Assembly: GCF_014649855.1 (NCBI RefSeq)
Contig: NZ_BMTV01000016.1
Span: 118,824 to 182,823, forward strand
Direction: 5' to 3'
DNA from: Streptomyces roseolus
Lineage (GTDB): Bacteria; Actinomycetota; Actinomycetes; Streptomycetales; Streptomycetaceae
Length of the DNA stretch: 64,000 bases
The stretch's first letter is position 1, and the number at the start of each line of letters is the position of its first letter. A program made the position numbers and the translations under genes. The notes beneath the pieces were generated by a model, which saw only the letters and a list, made by a program, of their open reading frames with translations, did not search any database and was not told the origin of the DNA. Positions 9,379 through 17,960 of this stretch are shown in pieces.

Positions 9379-10596
9379 TCACCGGCCGCGGCCGGTCCGG
9401 TGGAGGACGACGGCGGCCACCAGCAGGAGCGCGCCGAGGCCGCCGGCGAGCGGGGCGAGCAGGCCCGGGGCGCCGCTCTCCTCCTCGGCCGCGACGGGCC
9501 CCTGGCCGAAGTACCGGCCCCGGTAGCCGGCGGTGGCGTTCTTCGGGTCGCCGGCCTTCAGGGCCGCGCCGGCCTCGATCGCGGCGGCCGGGTCGACCGT
9601 GCCGTAGCCCTTGGCGTCGCTGCGGCCGCCCTCGGGCCGGTCGCGGGCGGTGTCCACGAGGAGCTTCTTGACCTGGGCGGGGGTCAGGTCGGGGTGGGCG
9701 GAACGGACGAGGGCGACGGCGCCGGAGACGAACGCGGCGGCGGCGCTGGTGCCCCACCCCTCGTAGTACTTGCGGTCGGGGTCGGCGATGACGATGTCGA
9801 CGCCGGGCGCGCTGACCGTGGCGTACCAGCGGCGGGTGGAGAAGGAGGCGCGGGTGCCGTAGCGGTCGACGGCGGTGACGGCGATGACACCGGGGTAGGC
9901 GGCCGGGTAGGAGATGCGGTCACCCTTCTCGCCGCCGTTGCCGGCGGAGGCGACCACGGAGACGCCCTTGGCGAGGGCGTACTGGACGGCGGCGTCCTCG
10001 CCGGGGTCGGGGTGGGCGGACTCCGAGTCGTCGCCGAGGGAGAGGTTGATGACGTCGGCGCCGTGGTCGGCGGCCCAGCGGATGCCCTGGGCGAGGGCGG
10101 TGCCGCGCGTCTTGCGCGCCTTCTCGCGGGCCTTGTCCTTGCCTTCGAGGATGACCCGGACGGGCAGCACGCGGGCGCCCGGGGCGATGCCGAGGACGCC
10201 GCTGTCCTTGGCCCAGCCGTGGCCGTGGCCGGCGATGATGCCGGCCATCGCGGTGCCGTGGCGGGCCCAGTGGGCGTCGCCCTCGGCGGCGCCGAAGCCG
10301 ATGAAGTCCTCGCCCGGCAGGACGGAGCCGGTGAGGTCGGGGTGGTCGGCGTCGACACCGGTGTCGAGGACGGCGACGGTGACGCCCTCGCCCTTGGTGG
10401 TGCGCCAGGCCTCCTCCGTACGGAGGGTGTCCAGGCCCCACTGGCGGTCGCGGATGGCGTCGGCGTGCGCGGGCGTCGCGGCGGGGAGCACGGAGAACGC
10501 GGCGGCGAGGAGGGCGGCGGCGGGCGCGGTGACCGCGGCGCGGACGCGGGTGCGGGGCCGGGTGCGGGTGGGGGTCGGGGCGGGGGGCGGGATCAC
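9379..10596 (-). CDS. Mycosin-like (subtilase S8) membrane-anchored protease
   Basis: This 405-aa exported serine protease has a signal peptide over about residues 15-45 (Arg-rich, then AAALLAAAF, AHA cleavage site). The catalytic triad is Asp78 (VAVLDTG), His113 (RHGTAMAG) and Ser284 (GTSAAA), with oxyanion Asn220 (ASAGNGG). A C-terminal transmembrane anchor spans about 379-398. This layout is that of mycosins of type VII secretion, but no other ESX gene is nearby. The serine motif is GTSAAA rather than the common GTSMA. The GTG start overlaps the upstream gene's stop (GTGA), so translation is coupled. The 3-kb open frame upstream in this frame is a GC artefact. Confidence 0.9.
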   Translation of the reverse strand: MIPPPAPTPTRTRPRTRVRAAVTAPAAALLAAAFSVLPAATPAHADAIRDRQWGLDTLRTEEAWRTTKGEGVTVAVLDTGVDADHPDLTGSVLPGEDFIGFGAAEGDAHWARHGTAMAGIIAGHGHGWAKDSGVLGIAPGARVLPVRVILEGKDKAREKARKTRGTALAQGIRWAADHGADVINLSLGDDSESAHPDPGEDAAVQYALAKGVSVVASAGNGGEKGDRISYPAAYPGVIAVTAVDRYGTRASFSTRRWYATVSAPGVDIVIADPDRKYYEGWGTSAAAAFVSGAVALVRSAHPDLTPAQVKKLLVDTARDRPEGGRSDAKGYGTVDPAAAIEAGAALKAGDPKNATAGYRGRYFGQGPVAAEEESGAPGLLAPLAGGLGALLLVAAVVLHRTGRGR

Positions 10597-12116
10597 CGCT
10601 GTTCCTCTTCCTTCGCCGCGTTCAGGGCGGTGGTGCGGAGCTGCTTCTCCAGGCCCTCGGCGATGCCGAGGGCCTCGTGGCCGAGGCCGGACTGGGCGAC
10701 GGCGTCGGTGCGGTCCTTCTTCATGGCCTGGTCGGCGGGGACCGCGCGGTCGACGGCGCGGCCGTCGGCGAAGCCGGAGACCGCCGTCACCACGACGGGC
10801 AGGTCGGCGGGGGCGGACGCCCACCAGCCGGCCCGCTGGTCCTGGCCGAACCCGGCGGCGACGGTGCCGGGCCCGGGCAGCGCGGGCGGCACGTCCTGGC
10901 CCAGGCGGGCCGTGAGCCCGCGGCCGCCGAGGGCGCGCTGGGCCTCGACCTCGGCGCGGGTGAAGACGAGGCCGACCGTGAGGACGCTGCTGGCGGTGGC
11001 GTCGGTGTACGTGGCGCGCAGCACCCGCTCGCAGCCGAGCGGGCGCAGGGCGGTGAGCAGCTTGGGGGCGAGGGAGGCGGGGGCGCAGGGCGCGTCGGGC
11101 GCGACGACGACCCGCGTCCAGGTGCGGGCGGAGGGTCCGGGACCGGCCTGGGGGGCGGTGAGGGTGCGCGGGAAGAGGGTGTCGACCGGCGCGTTGTGCC
11201 AGAGCTCCTTGGCGACGGCGTACCCGGCGGGTTCGGCGGGCTTCCCGCCGCCGTCGGACGCGAGCCACACCCCGGCGAGCGCCCCGCCGATCAGCCCGAC
11301 CCCGAGCACGACGCACGCCGCGGCGGCCAGGGCGCGCCCTCGCCGCCGCTCCCGTATCGGCCGCAGCCGCGTCGTCGTCTCGACGGCGGTCTCCTCCACC
11401 CCGTACGCCGGGACCCGCACGGGCCGCAGTCGGGTGGTGGTCTCGACGGCCGGCACGGCGTCGGCCACGCGCGGCGGCGGCAACGGCGCGGAGCCGGCAC
11501 CGGCCGGACGCGGCGGGACGGGCGGGGGCGGCGGGGCGGCGGGGCGGCGCGGCGCGGCCGCGGGCCGGGCGGGCGGGGCGGCGGCCGCCGGCCGCGCGGG
11601 GCGGGGCGGAGGCGAACCGGCCCGACCGCCGGCGCCGCCCTGGACGGGCGGCACGGTGGGCGAGGGGCGCGGCGTGGTACGGGCCTCGGGGCGCGGGGCC
11701 GGAGCCGTGCCGGGGGCCGGGGGCGCGGGCGTGCCGGGGGTGGGACGGGGGGCGGCGCCGGGCGCGGGCTTCGGGACCGGAGCCGTACCGGCCTCGGGGC
11801 GCGGAGCCGGGGGCGCACCCGGCGCGGGGCGCGGGGCCGGAGCCCTGCCGGCCTCGGGGCGCGGGACGGCGCCGGACACGGTCCTCGGGGCCGGGGCCGT
11901 GCCGGGGGGCGCGGGCGTGCCGGGGGTGGGGCGGGGGGCCGTGGCCGGGCGCGGGGGTGTGGCCGGGTCGGGCGGGGTGAGGTCGGTGGTGAGGGCCGAG
12001 AGGGCGCTCTTGGGGGCGAGCCCGGGGGCGCTCCGGGGAGGGGGCGCGGGGGTGGTGCCGGGAGGAGGGAGGGTCTCCGTGACGCGGGGCGTGCGGGGGT
12101 TCTGTTCGCTGGTCAT
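10593..12116 (-). CDS. Proline-rich single-pass membrane protein
   Basis: This 507-aa protein is of unknown function. The first half (about 1-230) is low-complexity Pro/Ala/Arg, with recurring blocks such as RPTPGTPAPP and APAPRPEA. A short spacer with repeated ETTTRLRP(V/I)R motifs leads to one transmembrane helix (about 265-290, AAAACVVLGVGLIGGALAGVW). The second half is an exported domain of about 210 residues, matching no family I recognise, with Cys residues near APCAP and LGCERV that could form a disulfide. Topology is cytosolic proline tail, helix, outside domain. It overlaps the mycosin start by 4 nt, so the two probably act together at the membrane. The ATG at 12116 is preferred over one 24 nt upstream. 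Confidence 0.75.
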   Translation of the reverse strand: MTSEQNPRTPRVTETLPPPGTTPAPPPRSAPGLAPKSALSALTTDLTPPDPATPPRPATAPRPTPGTPAPPGTAPAPRTVSGAVPRPEAGRAPAPRPAPGAPPAPRPEAGTAPVPKPAPGAAPRPTPGTPAPPAPGTAPAPRPEARTTPRPSPTVPPVQGGAGGRAGSPPPRPARPAAAAPPARPAAAPRRPAAPPPPPVPPRPAGAGSAPLPPPRVADAVPAVETTTRLRPVRVPAYGVEETAVETTTRLRPIRERRRGRALAAAACVVLGVGLIGGALAGVWLASDGGGKPAEPAGYAVAKELWHNAPVDTLFPRTLTAPQAGPGPSARTWTRVVVAPDAPCAPASLAPKLLTALRPLGCERVLRATYTDATASSVLTVGLVFTRAEVEAQRALGGRGLTARLGQDVPPALPGPGTVAAGFGQDQRAGWWASAPADLPVVVTAVSGFADGRAVDRAVPADQAMKKDRTDAVAQSGLGHEALGIAEGLEKQLRTTALNAAKEEEQR

Positions 12117-12222
12117 CCCGCCCCCTGCTCCTGCCGACAATGCCCGTCACTCTACGGGCTGTTCCCCGTCGGACGGGAACCGAGGGGTACCGGCCCCCCT
12201 GACGGTCTGGCAAGCTCGGGCC

Positions 12223-13425
12223 ATGACTCCACGTGCCGCCGACCGGGCCCGGTACGACCGGGCCACCGCCGCCCTGGACGCGCCGCTGGCGCTGGTCGAT
12301 CTGGAGGCGTTCGACGCGAACGCGGACGATCTGGTGCGGCGGGCGGGCGGGAAGCCGGTCCGGGTGGCGAGCAAGTCCGTGCGGTGCCGGGCGCTGCTCG
12401 AACGGGTCCTCGCGCGCGACGGCTTCGCCGGGGTCATGTCGTTCACGCTCGCCGAGTCGCTGTGGCTGGCGCGGGCCGGGTTCGAGGACGTCCTGCTGGC
12501 GTATCCGTCGGCCGACCGGGCCGGTTTCGCGGAGCTCGCGCGGGATCCGAAGCTGGCCGCCGCCGTGACGGTGACGGTGGACGACGTGGCGCAGCTCGAT
12601 CTCGTCGACGCGGCGCGGGCCGGCGGCGGCGAGGAGGTGCGGGTCTGCCTGGAGATGGACACGGCGCTGCGGCTGCTCGGCGGCCGGGTGCGGATCGGGG
12701 CCCGGCGGTCGCCGTTGCGGAGCCCGGCGCAGCTGGCGGAGCTGGCCCGCTCGGTGGCCCGGCGGCCGGGGTTCCGGCTGGTGGGCCTGATGGCGTACGA
12801 GGGGCACGTCGCGGGTGTGGGCGACGTGGTCGCGGGCCGGCCGCTGCGGTCGCGGGCGGTCTGGGCGATGCAGGCGGTGGCCCGCCGGGAGCTGGCCGAG
12901 CGGCGGGCGGCGGTGGTCGGGGCCGTACGGGCGGTGGCGCCGGACCTGGAGTTCGTGAACGGCGGCGGCACCGGCAGCGTCCAGCACACCGCCGCCGAGG
13001 CGGCCGTCACCGAGATCGCCGCCGGTTCGGGCCTCTACGTGCCGCGGCTCTTCGACGGCTACTCGTCCTTCACCGGCCGCCCGGCGGCGCTCTTCGCGCT
13101 GCCCGTGGTGCGCCGGCCCGGCGTCGGCTGCGTCACCGTGCTCGGCGGCGGCTATCCGGCGTCCGGCGCGGCCGGCCGGGACCGGCTGCCGGTCCCGTAC
13201 CTCCCGGAGGGGCTGCGCTACGACCCGCGGGAGGGTCCCGGCGAGGTGCAGACGCCGCTGCTCGGCTCGCCGGCGGACGACCTGCGGATCGGCGACAAGG
13301 TGTGGTTCCGGCACGCGAAGGCCGGCGAGCTGTGCGAGCGGTTCGACGTGCTGCACCTGGTGGAGGGGGATCGCGTGGTGGACGCGGTCCCCACCTACCG
13401 GGGCGAGGGCCTGACCTTCCTCTGA
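12223..13425 (+). CDS. PLP fold-type III amino-acid aldolase/deaminase
   Basis: This 400-aa protein belongs to the alanine-racemase-like / D-threonine aldolase (DSD1-like) superfamily. The TIM-barrel domain carries the PLP lysine in VRVASKS (Lys51), with phosphate-binding and second-face residues around EFVNGGGTGSV and LVGLMAYEGH. The C-terminal D-serine-dehydratase-like domain contains a metal-site motif, KVWFRHAKAGELCERF, where the His and Cys would bind zinc in DSD1-type enzymes. The likely reaction is cleavage or deamination of a beta-hydroxy amino acid; the substrate cannot be assigned. It is single-cistron and convergent with the SDR gene, with only 3 nt between their ends. Confidence 0.85.
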   Translation: MTPRAADRARYDRATAALDAPLALVDLEAFDANADDLVRRAGGKPVRVASKSVRCRALLERVLARDGFAGVMSFTLAESLWLARAGFEDVLLAYPSADRAGFAELARDPKLAAAVTVTVDDVAQLDLVDAARAGGGEEVRVCLEMDTALRLLGGRVRIGARRSPLRSPAQLAELARSVARRPGFRLVGLMAYEGHVAGVGDVVAGRPLRSRAVWAMQAVARRELAERRAAVVGAVRAVAPDLEFVNGGGTGSVQHTAAEAAVTEIAAGSGLYVPRLFDGYSSFTGRPAALFALPVVRRPGVGCVTVLGGGYPASGAAGRDRLPVPYLPEGLRYDPREGPGEVQTPLLGSPADDLRIGDKVWFRHAKAGELCERFDVLHLVEGDRVVDAVPTYRGEGLTFL

Positions 13426-13428
13426 CGG

Positions 13429-14214
13429 CTACAGCGGGGTCACGTACGCGCCCGAGATGCCGCCGTCGACGAGGAAGTCGGAGGCGTTGACGAACGAGGA
13501 GTCGTCGCTGGCGAGGAAGGCGACGGCCGCCGCGATCTCGTCGGCCTCGGCGAACCGGCCGACCGGGATGTGCACGAGCCGGCGGGCGGCCCTCTCCGGG
13601 TCCTTGGCGAACAGCTCCTGGAGCAGCGGGGTGTTGACCGGGCCGGGGCAGAGCGCGTTGACCCGGATGCCCTCGCGGGCGAACTGGACGCCGAGCTCGC
13701 GGGACATGGCGAGGACGCCGCCCTTGGAGGCGGTGTACGAGATCTGGCTGGTCGCCGCGCCCATGATCGCCACGAAGGAGGCGGTGTTGATGATGGAGCC
13801 CTTGCCCTGGCGCCGCATGTACGGCAGGGCGGCCTTGCAGCAGAGGTAGACGGAGGTGAGGTTGACGTCCTGGACGCGCTTCCAGGCCTCCAGGCCGGTC
13901 TCCAGGATGGAGTCGTCGTCGGGCGGGGAGATGCCGGCGTTGTTGAAGGCGATGTCGACGGAGCCGTAGGTCTCGAAGGCGGTGCGGAAGAGCGCCTCGA
14001 CCTCCTCCGGGTCGGTGACGTCGACCTTGACGAAGGTGCCGCCGACGGCTTCGGCCGCGGCCTTCCCGGCCTGCTCGTCGATGTCGCCGCAGACGACGTG
14101 GGCGCCCTCGGAGGCGAGCCGGCGGGCGGTGGCGAGGCCGATGCCGCTGCCGGCTCCGGTGATGACGGCGGTGCGGCCGACGAGCCGGCGGCAGATGATC
14201 TCTTCGGTGGTCAT
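13429..14214 (-). CDS. SDR-family NAD(P)-dependent dehydrogenase
   Basis: This 261-aa classical short-chain dehydrogenase has the cofactor motif TGAGSGIG near residue 20, NNAG near 92, the catalytic Ser in NTAS, and YTASK for Tyr and Lys. Asp in CGDID at the end of beta-2 suggests NAD preference. It is last in the ligase-ALDH-SDR operon, 2 nt after the ALDH stop. The operon context suggests it oxidises the alcohol of a gamma-glutamyl-amino-alcohol to the aldehyde, feeding the ALDH. That assignment is inference; the domain call is secure. Confidence 0.93.
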   Translation of the reverse strand: MTTEEIICRRLVGRTAVITGAGSGIGLATARRLASEGAHVVCGDIDEQAGKAAAEAVGGTFVKVDVTDPEEVEALFRTAFETYGSVDIAFNNAGISPPDDDSILETGLEAWKRVQDVNLTSVYLCCKAALPYMRRQGKGSIINTASFVAIMGAATSQISYTASKGGVLAMSRELGVQFAREGIRVNALCPGPVNTPLLQELFAKDPERAARRLVHIPVGRFAEADEIAAAVAFLASDDSSFVNASDFLVDGGISGAYVTPL

Positions 14215-14216
14215 GG

Positions 14217-15581
14217 TCAGCCTTCCGTGCTGATGAAGACGTTCTTGGTCTCGGTGAAGGCGGTCAGGGCGTCGGGTCCGAGCTCCCGGCCGAGGCCGGA
14301 CTGCCGGAAGCCGCCGAAGGGGGTCCAGTAGCGGACGCTGGAGTGGGAGTTGACGGAGAGGTTCCCGGCCCGGACGGCGCGGGAGGCGCGCAGGGCGCGG
14401 CCGACGTCACGGGTCCAGATCGAGCCGGACAGGCCGTACGGGGTGGCGTTGGCGAGCCGGATCGCGTCGGCCTCGTCCTCGAAGGGGAGGACGACGGCGA
14501 CGGGCCCGAAGATCTCCTCGACGGCGCAGGGGGCGTCCTCCGCCACGCCGGTGAGGACGGTCGGCGGGAACCAGAAGCCGGGCCCCTCGGGCGCCTTGCC
14601 GGTGATGGCCTCCGCGTCCTCGGGGACGTAGGAGCGGACCCGGTCGAGCTGGGCGCGGGAGATCAGCGGCCCCATCTGCGTGCGTTCGTCGAGGGGGTCG
14701 CCGACGACGGTCTCCTCGATCGCCGGGGCGAGGAGTTCCAGGAAGCGGTCGTACGCGCCGCGCTGCACGAGGATCCGGGTGCGGGCGCAGCAGTCCTGGC
14801 CGCTGTTGTCGAGGAAGGCCATGGGGGCCGCGGCGGCGGCCGCCTCGATGTCGGCGTCGGCGAAGACGATGTTGGGGCTCTTGCCGCCGAGTTCGAGGGT
14901 GAGGCGCTTCACCTGGTCGGCGGCCTTGGCCATGATCCGCTTGCCGGTGCGGGTGGAGCCGGTGAAGACGATCTTGGCGATGCCGGGGTGGGTGACGAGG
15001 GCCTCGCCGGCGACGGGGCCCTCGCCGGGGAGGACCTGGAAGAGGTGCTCGGGGAGGCCCGCCTCCAGGGCGAGCGCGGCGAGGCGCAGGGCGGTGAGCG
15101 GGGTGGTCTCGGCCGGTTTGAGGAGGACGGCGTTGCCGGCGGCGAGGGCGGGTGCGGTGGCCCAGGCGGCGATCGGCATGGGGAAGTTCCAGGGCGCGAT
15201 GACGCCGACGACGCCGAGCGGTTCGAGGAGGGTGACGTCGAGGCCGCCGGGGACCGGGATCTGGCGGCCGTTCAGGCGCTCGACTCCCCCGGCCGCGTAG
15301 TCGAGGAGGTCGCGGACGTTGCCGGCCTCCCAGCGGGCGTTGCCGATCGTGTGGCCGGCCTCGCGGACCTCCAGGAGGGCGAGTTCCTCGGCGTGGGCGT
15401 CGACGACGGCGGCGAAGCGGCGCAGCAGCCGGGCGCGGTCGGCGGGGGCCGCGGCGGCCCAGGCGGTCTGGGCGGCGGCGGCCCGGGTGACGGCGGCGTC
15501 GACGTCGGCGGGGGTGGCGGCGGGGACGGTGGCGACGAGTTCCTCGGTCGCGGGGTTCAGCACCGGGAGTTCGGTGAGCAA
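14217..15581 (-). CDS. NAD-dependent aldehyde dehydrogenase (gamma-glutamyl-aldehyde type)
   Basis: This ALDH superfamily enzyme (about 454 aa) has the cofactor region APWNFPM, the general-base Glu in LELGGKSPN and the nucleophilic Cys in NSGQDCCA. It oxidises an aldehyde to a carboxylate. In this locus the likely substrate is gamma-glutamyl-acetaldehyde, by analogy with ethanolamine or polyamine gamma-glutamylation routes. The start is uncertain. A TTG at 15581 has GAGAGGA upstream and starts where homology begins (LTELPVLNPATEE). An ATG at 15632 lies inside the 13-bp tandem repeat and adds 17 variable residues. It lies between the ligase and SDR genes and is co-transcribed with them. Confidence 0.93.
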   Translation of the reverse strand: MLTELPVLNPATEELVATVPAATPADVDAAVTRAAAAQTAWAAAAPADRARLLRRFAAVVDAHAEELALLEVREAGHTIGNARWEAGNVRDLLDYAAGGVERLNGRQIPVPGGLDVTLLEPLGVVGVIAPWNFPMPIAAWATAPALAAGNAVLLKPAETTPLTALRLAALALEAGLPEHLFQVLPGEGPVAGEALVTHPGIAKIVFTGSTRTGKRIMAKAADQVKRLTLELGGKSPNIVFADADIEAAAAAAPMAFLDNSGQDCCARTRILVQRGAYDRFLELLAPAIEETVVGDPLDERTQMGPLISRAQLDRVRSYVPEDAEAITGKAPEGPGFWFPPTVLTGVAEDAPCAVEEIFGPVAVVLPFEDEADAIRLANATPYGLSGSIWTRDVGRALRASRAVRAGNLSVNSHSSVRYWTPFGGFRQSGLGRELGPDALTAFTETKNVFISTEG

Positions 15582-15598
15582 CGGCTGTCGTTCCTCTC

Positions 15599-15702
15599 GG
15601 AGGCGTTCGTCGGAGGCGTTCGTCGGAGGCATGCTTCGAAGGCGAGCTTCGAAAGCGTTCGTCGGAGGCGTGCTTCAGAGGCGTTGATCAGTGGCGTTCG
15701 AA
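15599..15702. repeat. 13-bp tandem repeat, eight units
   Basis: Eight consecutive 13-nt units with no slippage cover 15599-15702. Units 1 and 2 are identical (GGAGGCGTTCGTC); the rest diverge gradually. The array begins upstream of the ALDH TTG start and runs through the stop of the ligase gene into its last codons. The period is not a multiple of 3, so it is unlikely to be maintained as coding sequence. Confidence 0.9.
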
Positions 15703-17055
15703 GGAGCGGCGCAGTTCCCAGTCGGTGACCGCCGCGTCGAAGGCGGCGAGTTCGACGCGGGCCATGTTGCGGTAGTGGGCGACGACCTCGGAGCCGAAGG
15801 CCTCCTTGGCGATCTCGCTGGTCTCCCAGAGCTCGGCGGCCTCGCGCAGGGTGGTGGGGACGTGGGCGAGGTCGGCGGCGTAGGCGTTCCCGGGGCAGGG
15901 CGGCGGGAGTTCGAGGCCCCGTTCGATGCCGTGGAGGCCGGCGGCGATCATCGCGGCGACGGCGAGGTAGGGGTTGACGTCGCCGCCGGGGACGCGGTTC
16001 TCGAAGCGGGTGGAGGGGCCGTGGCCGACGACCCGGAAGGCGCACGTGCGGTTGTCGTGGCCCCAGGCGACGGCGGTGGGGGCGAAGGAGCCGGGCTGGA
16101 ACCGCTTGTAGGAGTTGACGTTGGGGGCGAGGAGGAGGGAGAGGTCGCGGAGCCCCGCGATCTGCCCGGCGAGGAACTGCCGCATGACGGGTGACATCCC
16201 GTGCTCGTCCTCCCCCGCCATCACGCTCCGGCCGGTGGCGGCGTCGGCGAGCGAGAGGTGGACGTGACAGGAGTTGCCCTCGCGCTCGTTGTACTTCGCC
16301 ATGAAGGTGAGGGCGTACCCCTCCTGGGCGGCGATCTCCTTGGCCCCGGTCTTGTAGACGGCGTGCTGGTCGCAGGTGACGAGGGCTTCGTCGTAGCGGA
16401 AGACGATCTCGTGCTGGCCGGGGTTGCACTCGCCCTTGGCGGACTCGACGGTCAGTCCGGCGGCGGCCATCTCGTTGCGGATGCGGCGCAGCAGGGGCTC
16501 GACGCGGCCGCCGCCGAGGACCGAGTAGTCGATGTTGTACTGGTTGGCCGGGGTGAGGTCGCGGTAGCCGGAGTCCCAGGCCTGCTCGTAGGTGTCCCGG
16601 AAGACGATGAACTCCAGCTCGGTGCCCACGTGGGCGGTGAGGCCGTGGGCGGCGAGCCGCTCCAGCTGCCGGCGGAGGATCTGGCGCGGCGCGGCGACGA
16701 CGGGCGAGCCGTCGGCCCAGGCCAGGTCGGCGGTGACCAGGGCGGTGGCCTCGTTCCAGGGGACGCGGCGCAGGGTGGCGGGGTCGGGGCGCATGGCGAA
16801 GTCCCCGTAGCCGTTCTCCCAGGAGGACATCGCGTAGCCGTCGACGGTGTTCATCTCGGTGTCGACGGCGAGGAGGTAGTTGCACCCCTCGGTGCCGTGG
16901 GCGAGGACCTCGTCGAGGAAGAAGGGGGCGGCGAACCGCTTCCCCTGGAGCCGGCCCTGCATGTCGGGGAAGGCGAGGACGACGGTGTCGATCTCGCCGG
17001 CCGCCACGAGGGAGCGCAGTTCCTCGACGGCCAGCGGGGGTGTGCGGTCTGCCAC
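15688..17055 (-). CDS. glnA4: Glutamine synthetase-like gamma-glutamyl ligase (GlnA4 type)
   Basis: This 455-aa member of the class I glutamine synthetase fold has metal and glutamate-site motifs GTELEF (144-149), NPGQHE (211-216) and HVH (264-266), plus NSYKRFQPGS and RVPGGDVNPYL. Its divergence from GlnA/GlnII and its partners (ALDH, SDR, GATase, FadR/GntR regulator) indicate ATP-dependent gamma-glutamylation of an amine instead of ammonia. In S. coelicolor the enzyme at the equivalent position, GlnA4, was reported as a gamma-glutamylethanolamide synthetase; ethanolamine is therefore the leading substrate. The GTG start has GAGGAG 9 nt upstream. It is first in the ligase-ALDH-SDR operon and divergent from the regulator, 90 nt away. 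Confidence 0.85.
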   Translation of the reverse strand: MADRTPPLAVEELRSLVAAGEIDTVVLAFPDMQGRLQGKRFAAPFFLDEVLAHGTEGCNYLLAVDTEMNTVDGYAMSSWENGYGDFAMRPDPATLRRVPWNEATALVTADLAWADGSPVVAAPRQILRRQLERLAAHGLTAHVGTELEFIVFRDTYEQAWDSGYRDLTPANQYNIDYSVLGGGRVEPLLRRIRNEMAAAGLTVESAKGECNPGQHEIVFRYDEALVTCDQHAVYKTGAKEIAAQEGYALTFMAKYNEREGNSCHVHLSLADAATGRSVMAGEDEHGMSPVMRQFLAGQIAGLRDLSLLLAPNVNSYKRFQPGSFAPTAVAWGHDNRTCAFRVVGHGPSTRFENRVPGGDVNPYLAVAAMIAAGLHGIERGLELPPPCPGNAYAADLAHVPTTLREAAELWETSEIAKEAFGSEVVAHYRNMARVELAAFDAAVTDWELRRSFERH

Positions 17056-17145
17056 GGGACGACTCTCCTCGTTCGGCTGACGGGAGTCATAAGGTATGGG
17101 GCGAGACCATTGCTTGGGAAGCGTCGGGGGCAGGGGTGACGAGAA

Positions 17146-17883
17146 GTGATCCGTACGAGTGAACCGACGGGCCCGGCCGACCGGTTGACGCCGGTGCTGC
17201 GCCCGGTACGGGCCGGCAACGGCTTCGAGGAGGCGCTGGAGCAGCTCCTCCAGGTGGTCCGGCTCGGCCTGGTCCCGGACGGCGGACGGCTGCCCGCCGA
17301 ACGGGAGCTGGCCGAGCGGATGGGGATCAGCCGGGTGACGCTGCGCGAGGTCCTGAAGGTCCTCCAGGAGCAGGGCCTGGTGGAGAGCCGGCGCGGCCGC
17401 TACGGCGGGACGTTCGTGCTGCCCCGCCCGCAGGGCCCCGACGAGGCCGGGCTGCGCCGCCGGATCGCCGCCGTCGACCTGGAGGACGCGCTGCGCTTCC
17501 GGGAGGTCCTGGAGGTGGGCGCGGCCGGGCTGTGCGCCGGGCAGGGCCTGGACGCGGCGGGCGTGGAGCGGCTGCGGGCGGCGCTCGCGGCCACCCGGGA
17601 CGCGCCGCCCGCCGACTACCGCCGCCAGGACACCCTGCTCCATCTGACGCTGGCCGAGCTCTCCGGCTCCCCCAGCCTGACGGCCCAGTACGCGGCGGTC
17701 CGCGCGACCGTCAACGACCTGCTCGACCGCATCCCGCTGCTCGTCCGCAACCTGGAGCACTCCCAGCATCAGCACACGGCGCTGGTGGAGGCGGTCCTGG
17801 ACGGGGAGGCGGACACGGCGCGCGAGGTGATGCGCGAGCACTGCGCGGGAACGGCGGCGCTGCTGCGCGGCTTCCTGGCCTGA
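17146..17883 (+). CDS. FadR/GntR-family regulator of the gamma-glutamylation operon
   Basis: This 245-aa regulator has an N-terminal winged helix (about 35-95, with PAERELAERMGISRVTLREVLKVLQ) and an all-helical FCD ligand-binding domain (about 110-235). Metal-ligand residues are suggested by DTLLHLTLA and HSQHQHTALVEA. The FCD domain usually binds a small carboxylate or pathway intermediate. Being divergent from the ligase operon, it most likely controls the shared 90-bp region and itself. The start is GTG at 17146; its ribosome binding site is weak. It is probably co-oriented, and perhaps co-transcribed, with the GATase gene downstream. Confidence 0.9.
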   Translation: MIRTSEPTGPADRLTPVLRPVRAGNGFEEALEQLLQVVRLGLVPDGGRLPAERELAERMGISRVTLREVLKVLQEQGLVESRRGRYGGTFVLPRPQGPDEAGLRRRIAAVDLEDALRFREVLEVGAAGLCAGQGLDAAGVERLRAALAATRDAPPADYRRQDTLLHLTLAELSGSPSLTAQYAAVRATVNDLLDRIPLLVRNLEHSQHQHTALVEAVLDGEADTAREVMREHCAGTAALLRGFLA

Positions 17884-17960
17884 AAGGTACGTCAGCGGTC
17901 CATTGGCCCGGGCGAGGCCCTAGAGTCGGCGCACGTTCCGCGAGTCCAGGAGGCAGTGCC

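Noticed and set aside
10597..13356. Upstream extension of the mycosin frame to over 1300 residues
   Set aside because: The frame merely stays open through the proline-rich gene and antisense to the PLP-enzyme gene; signal peptide and family homology begin at the GTG at 10596.
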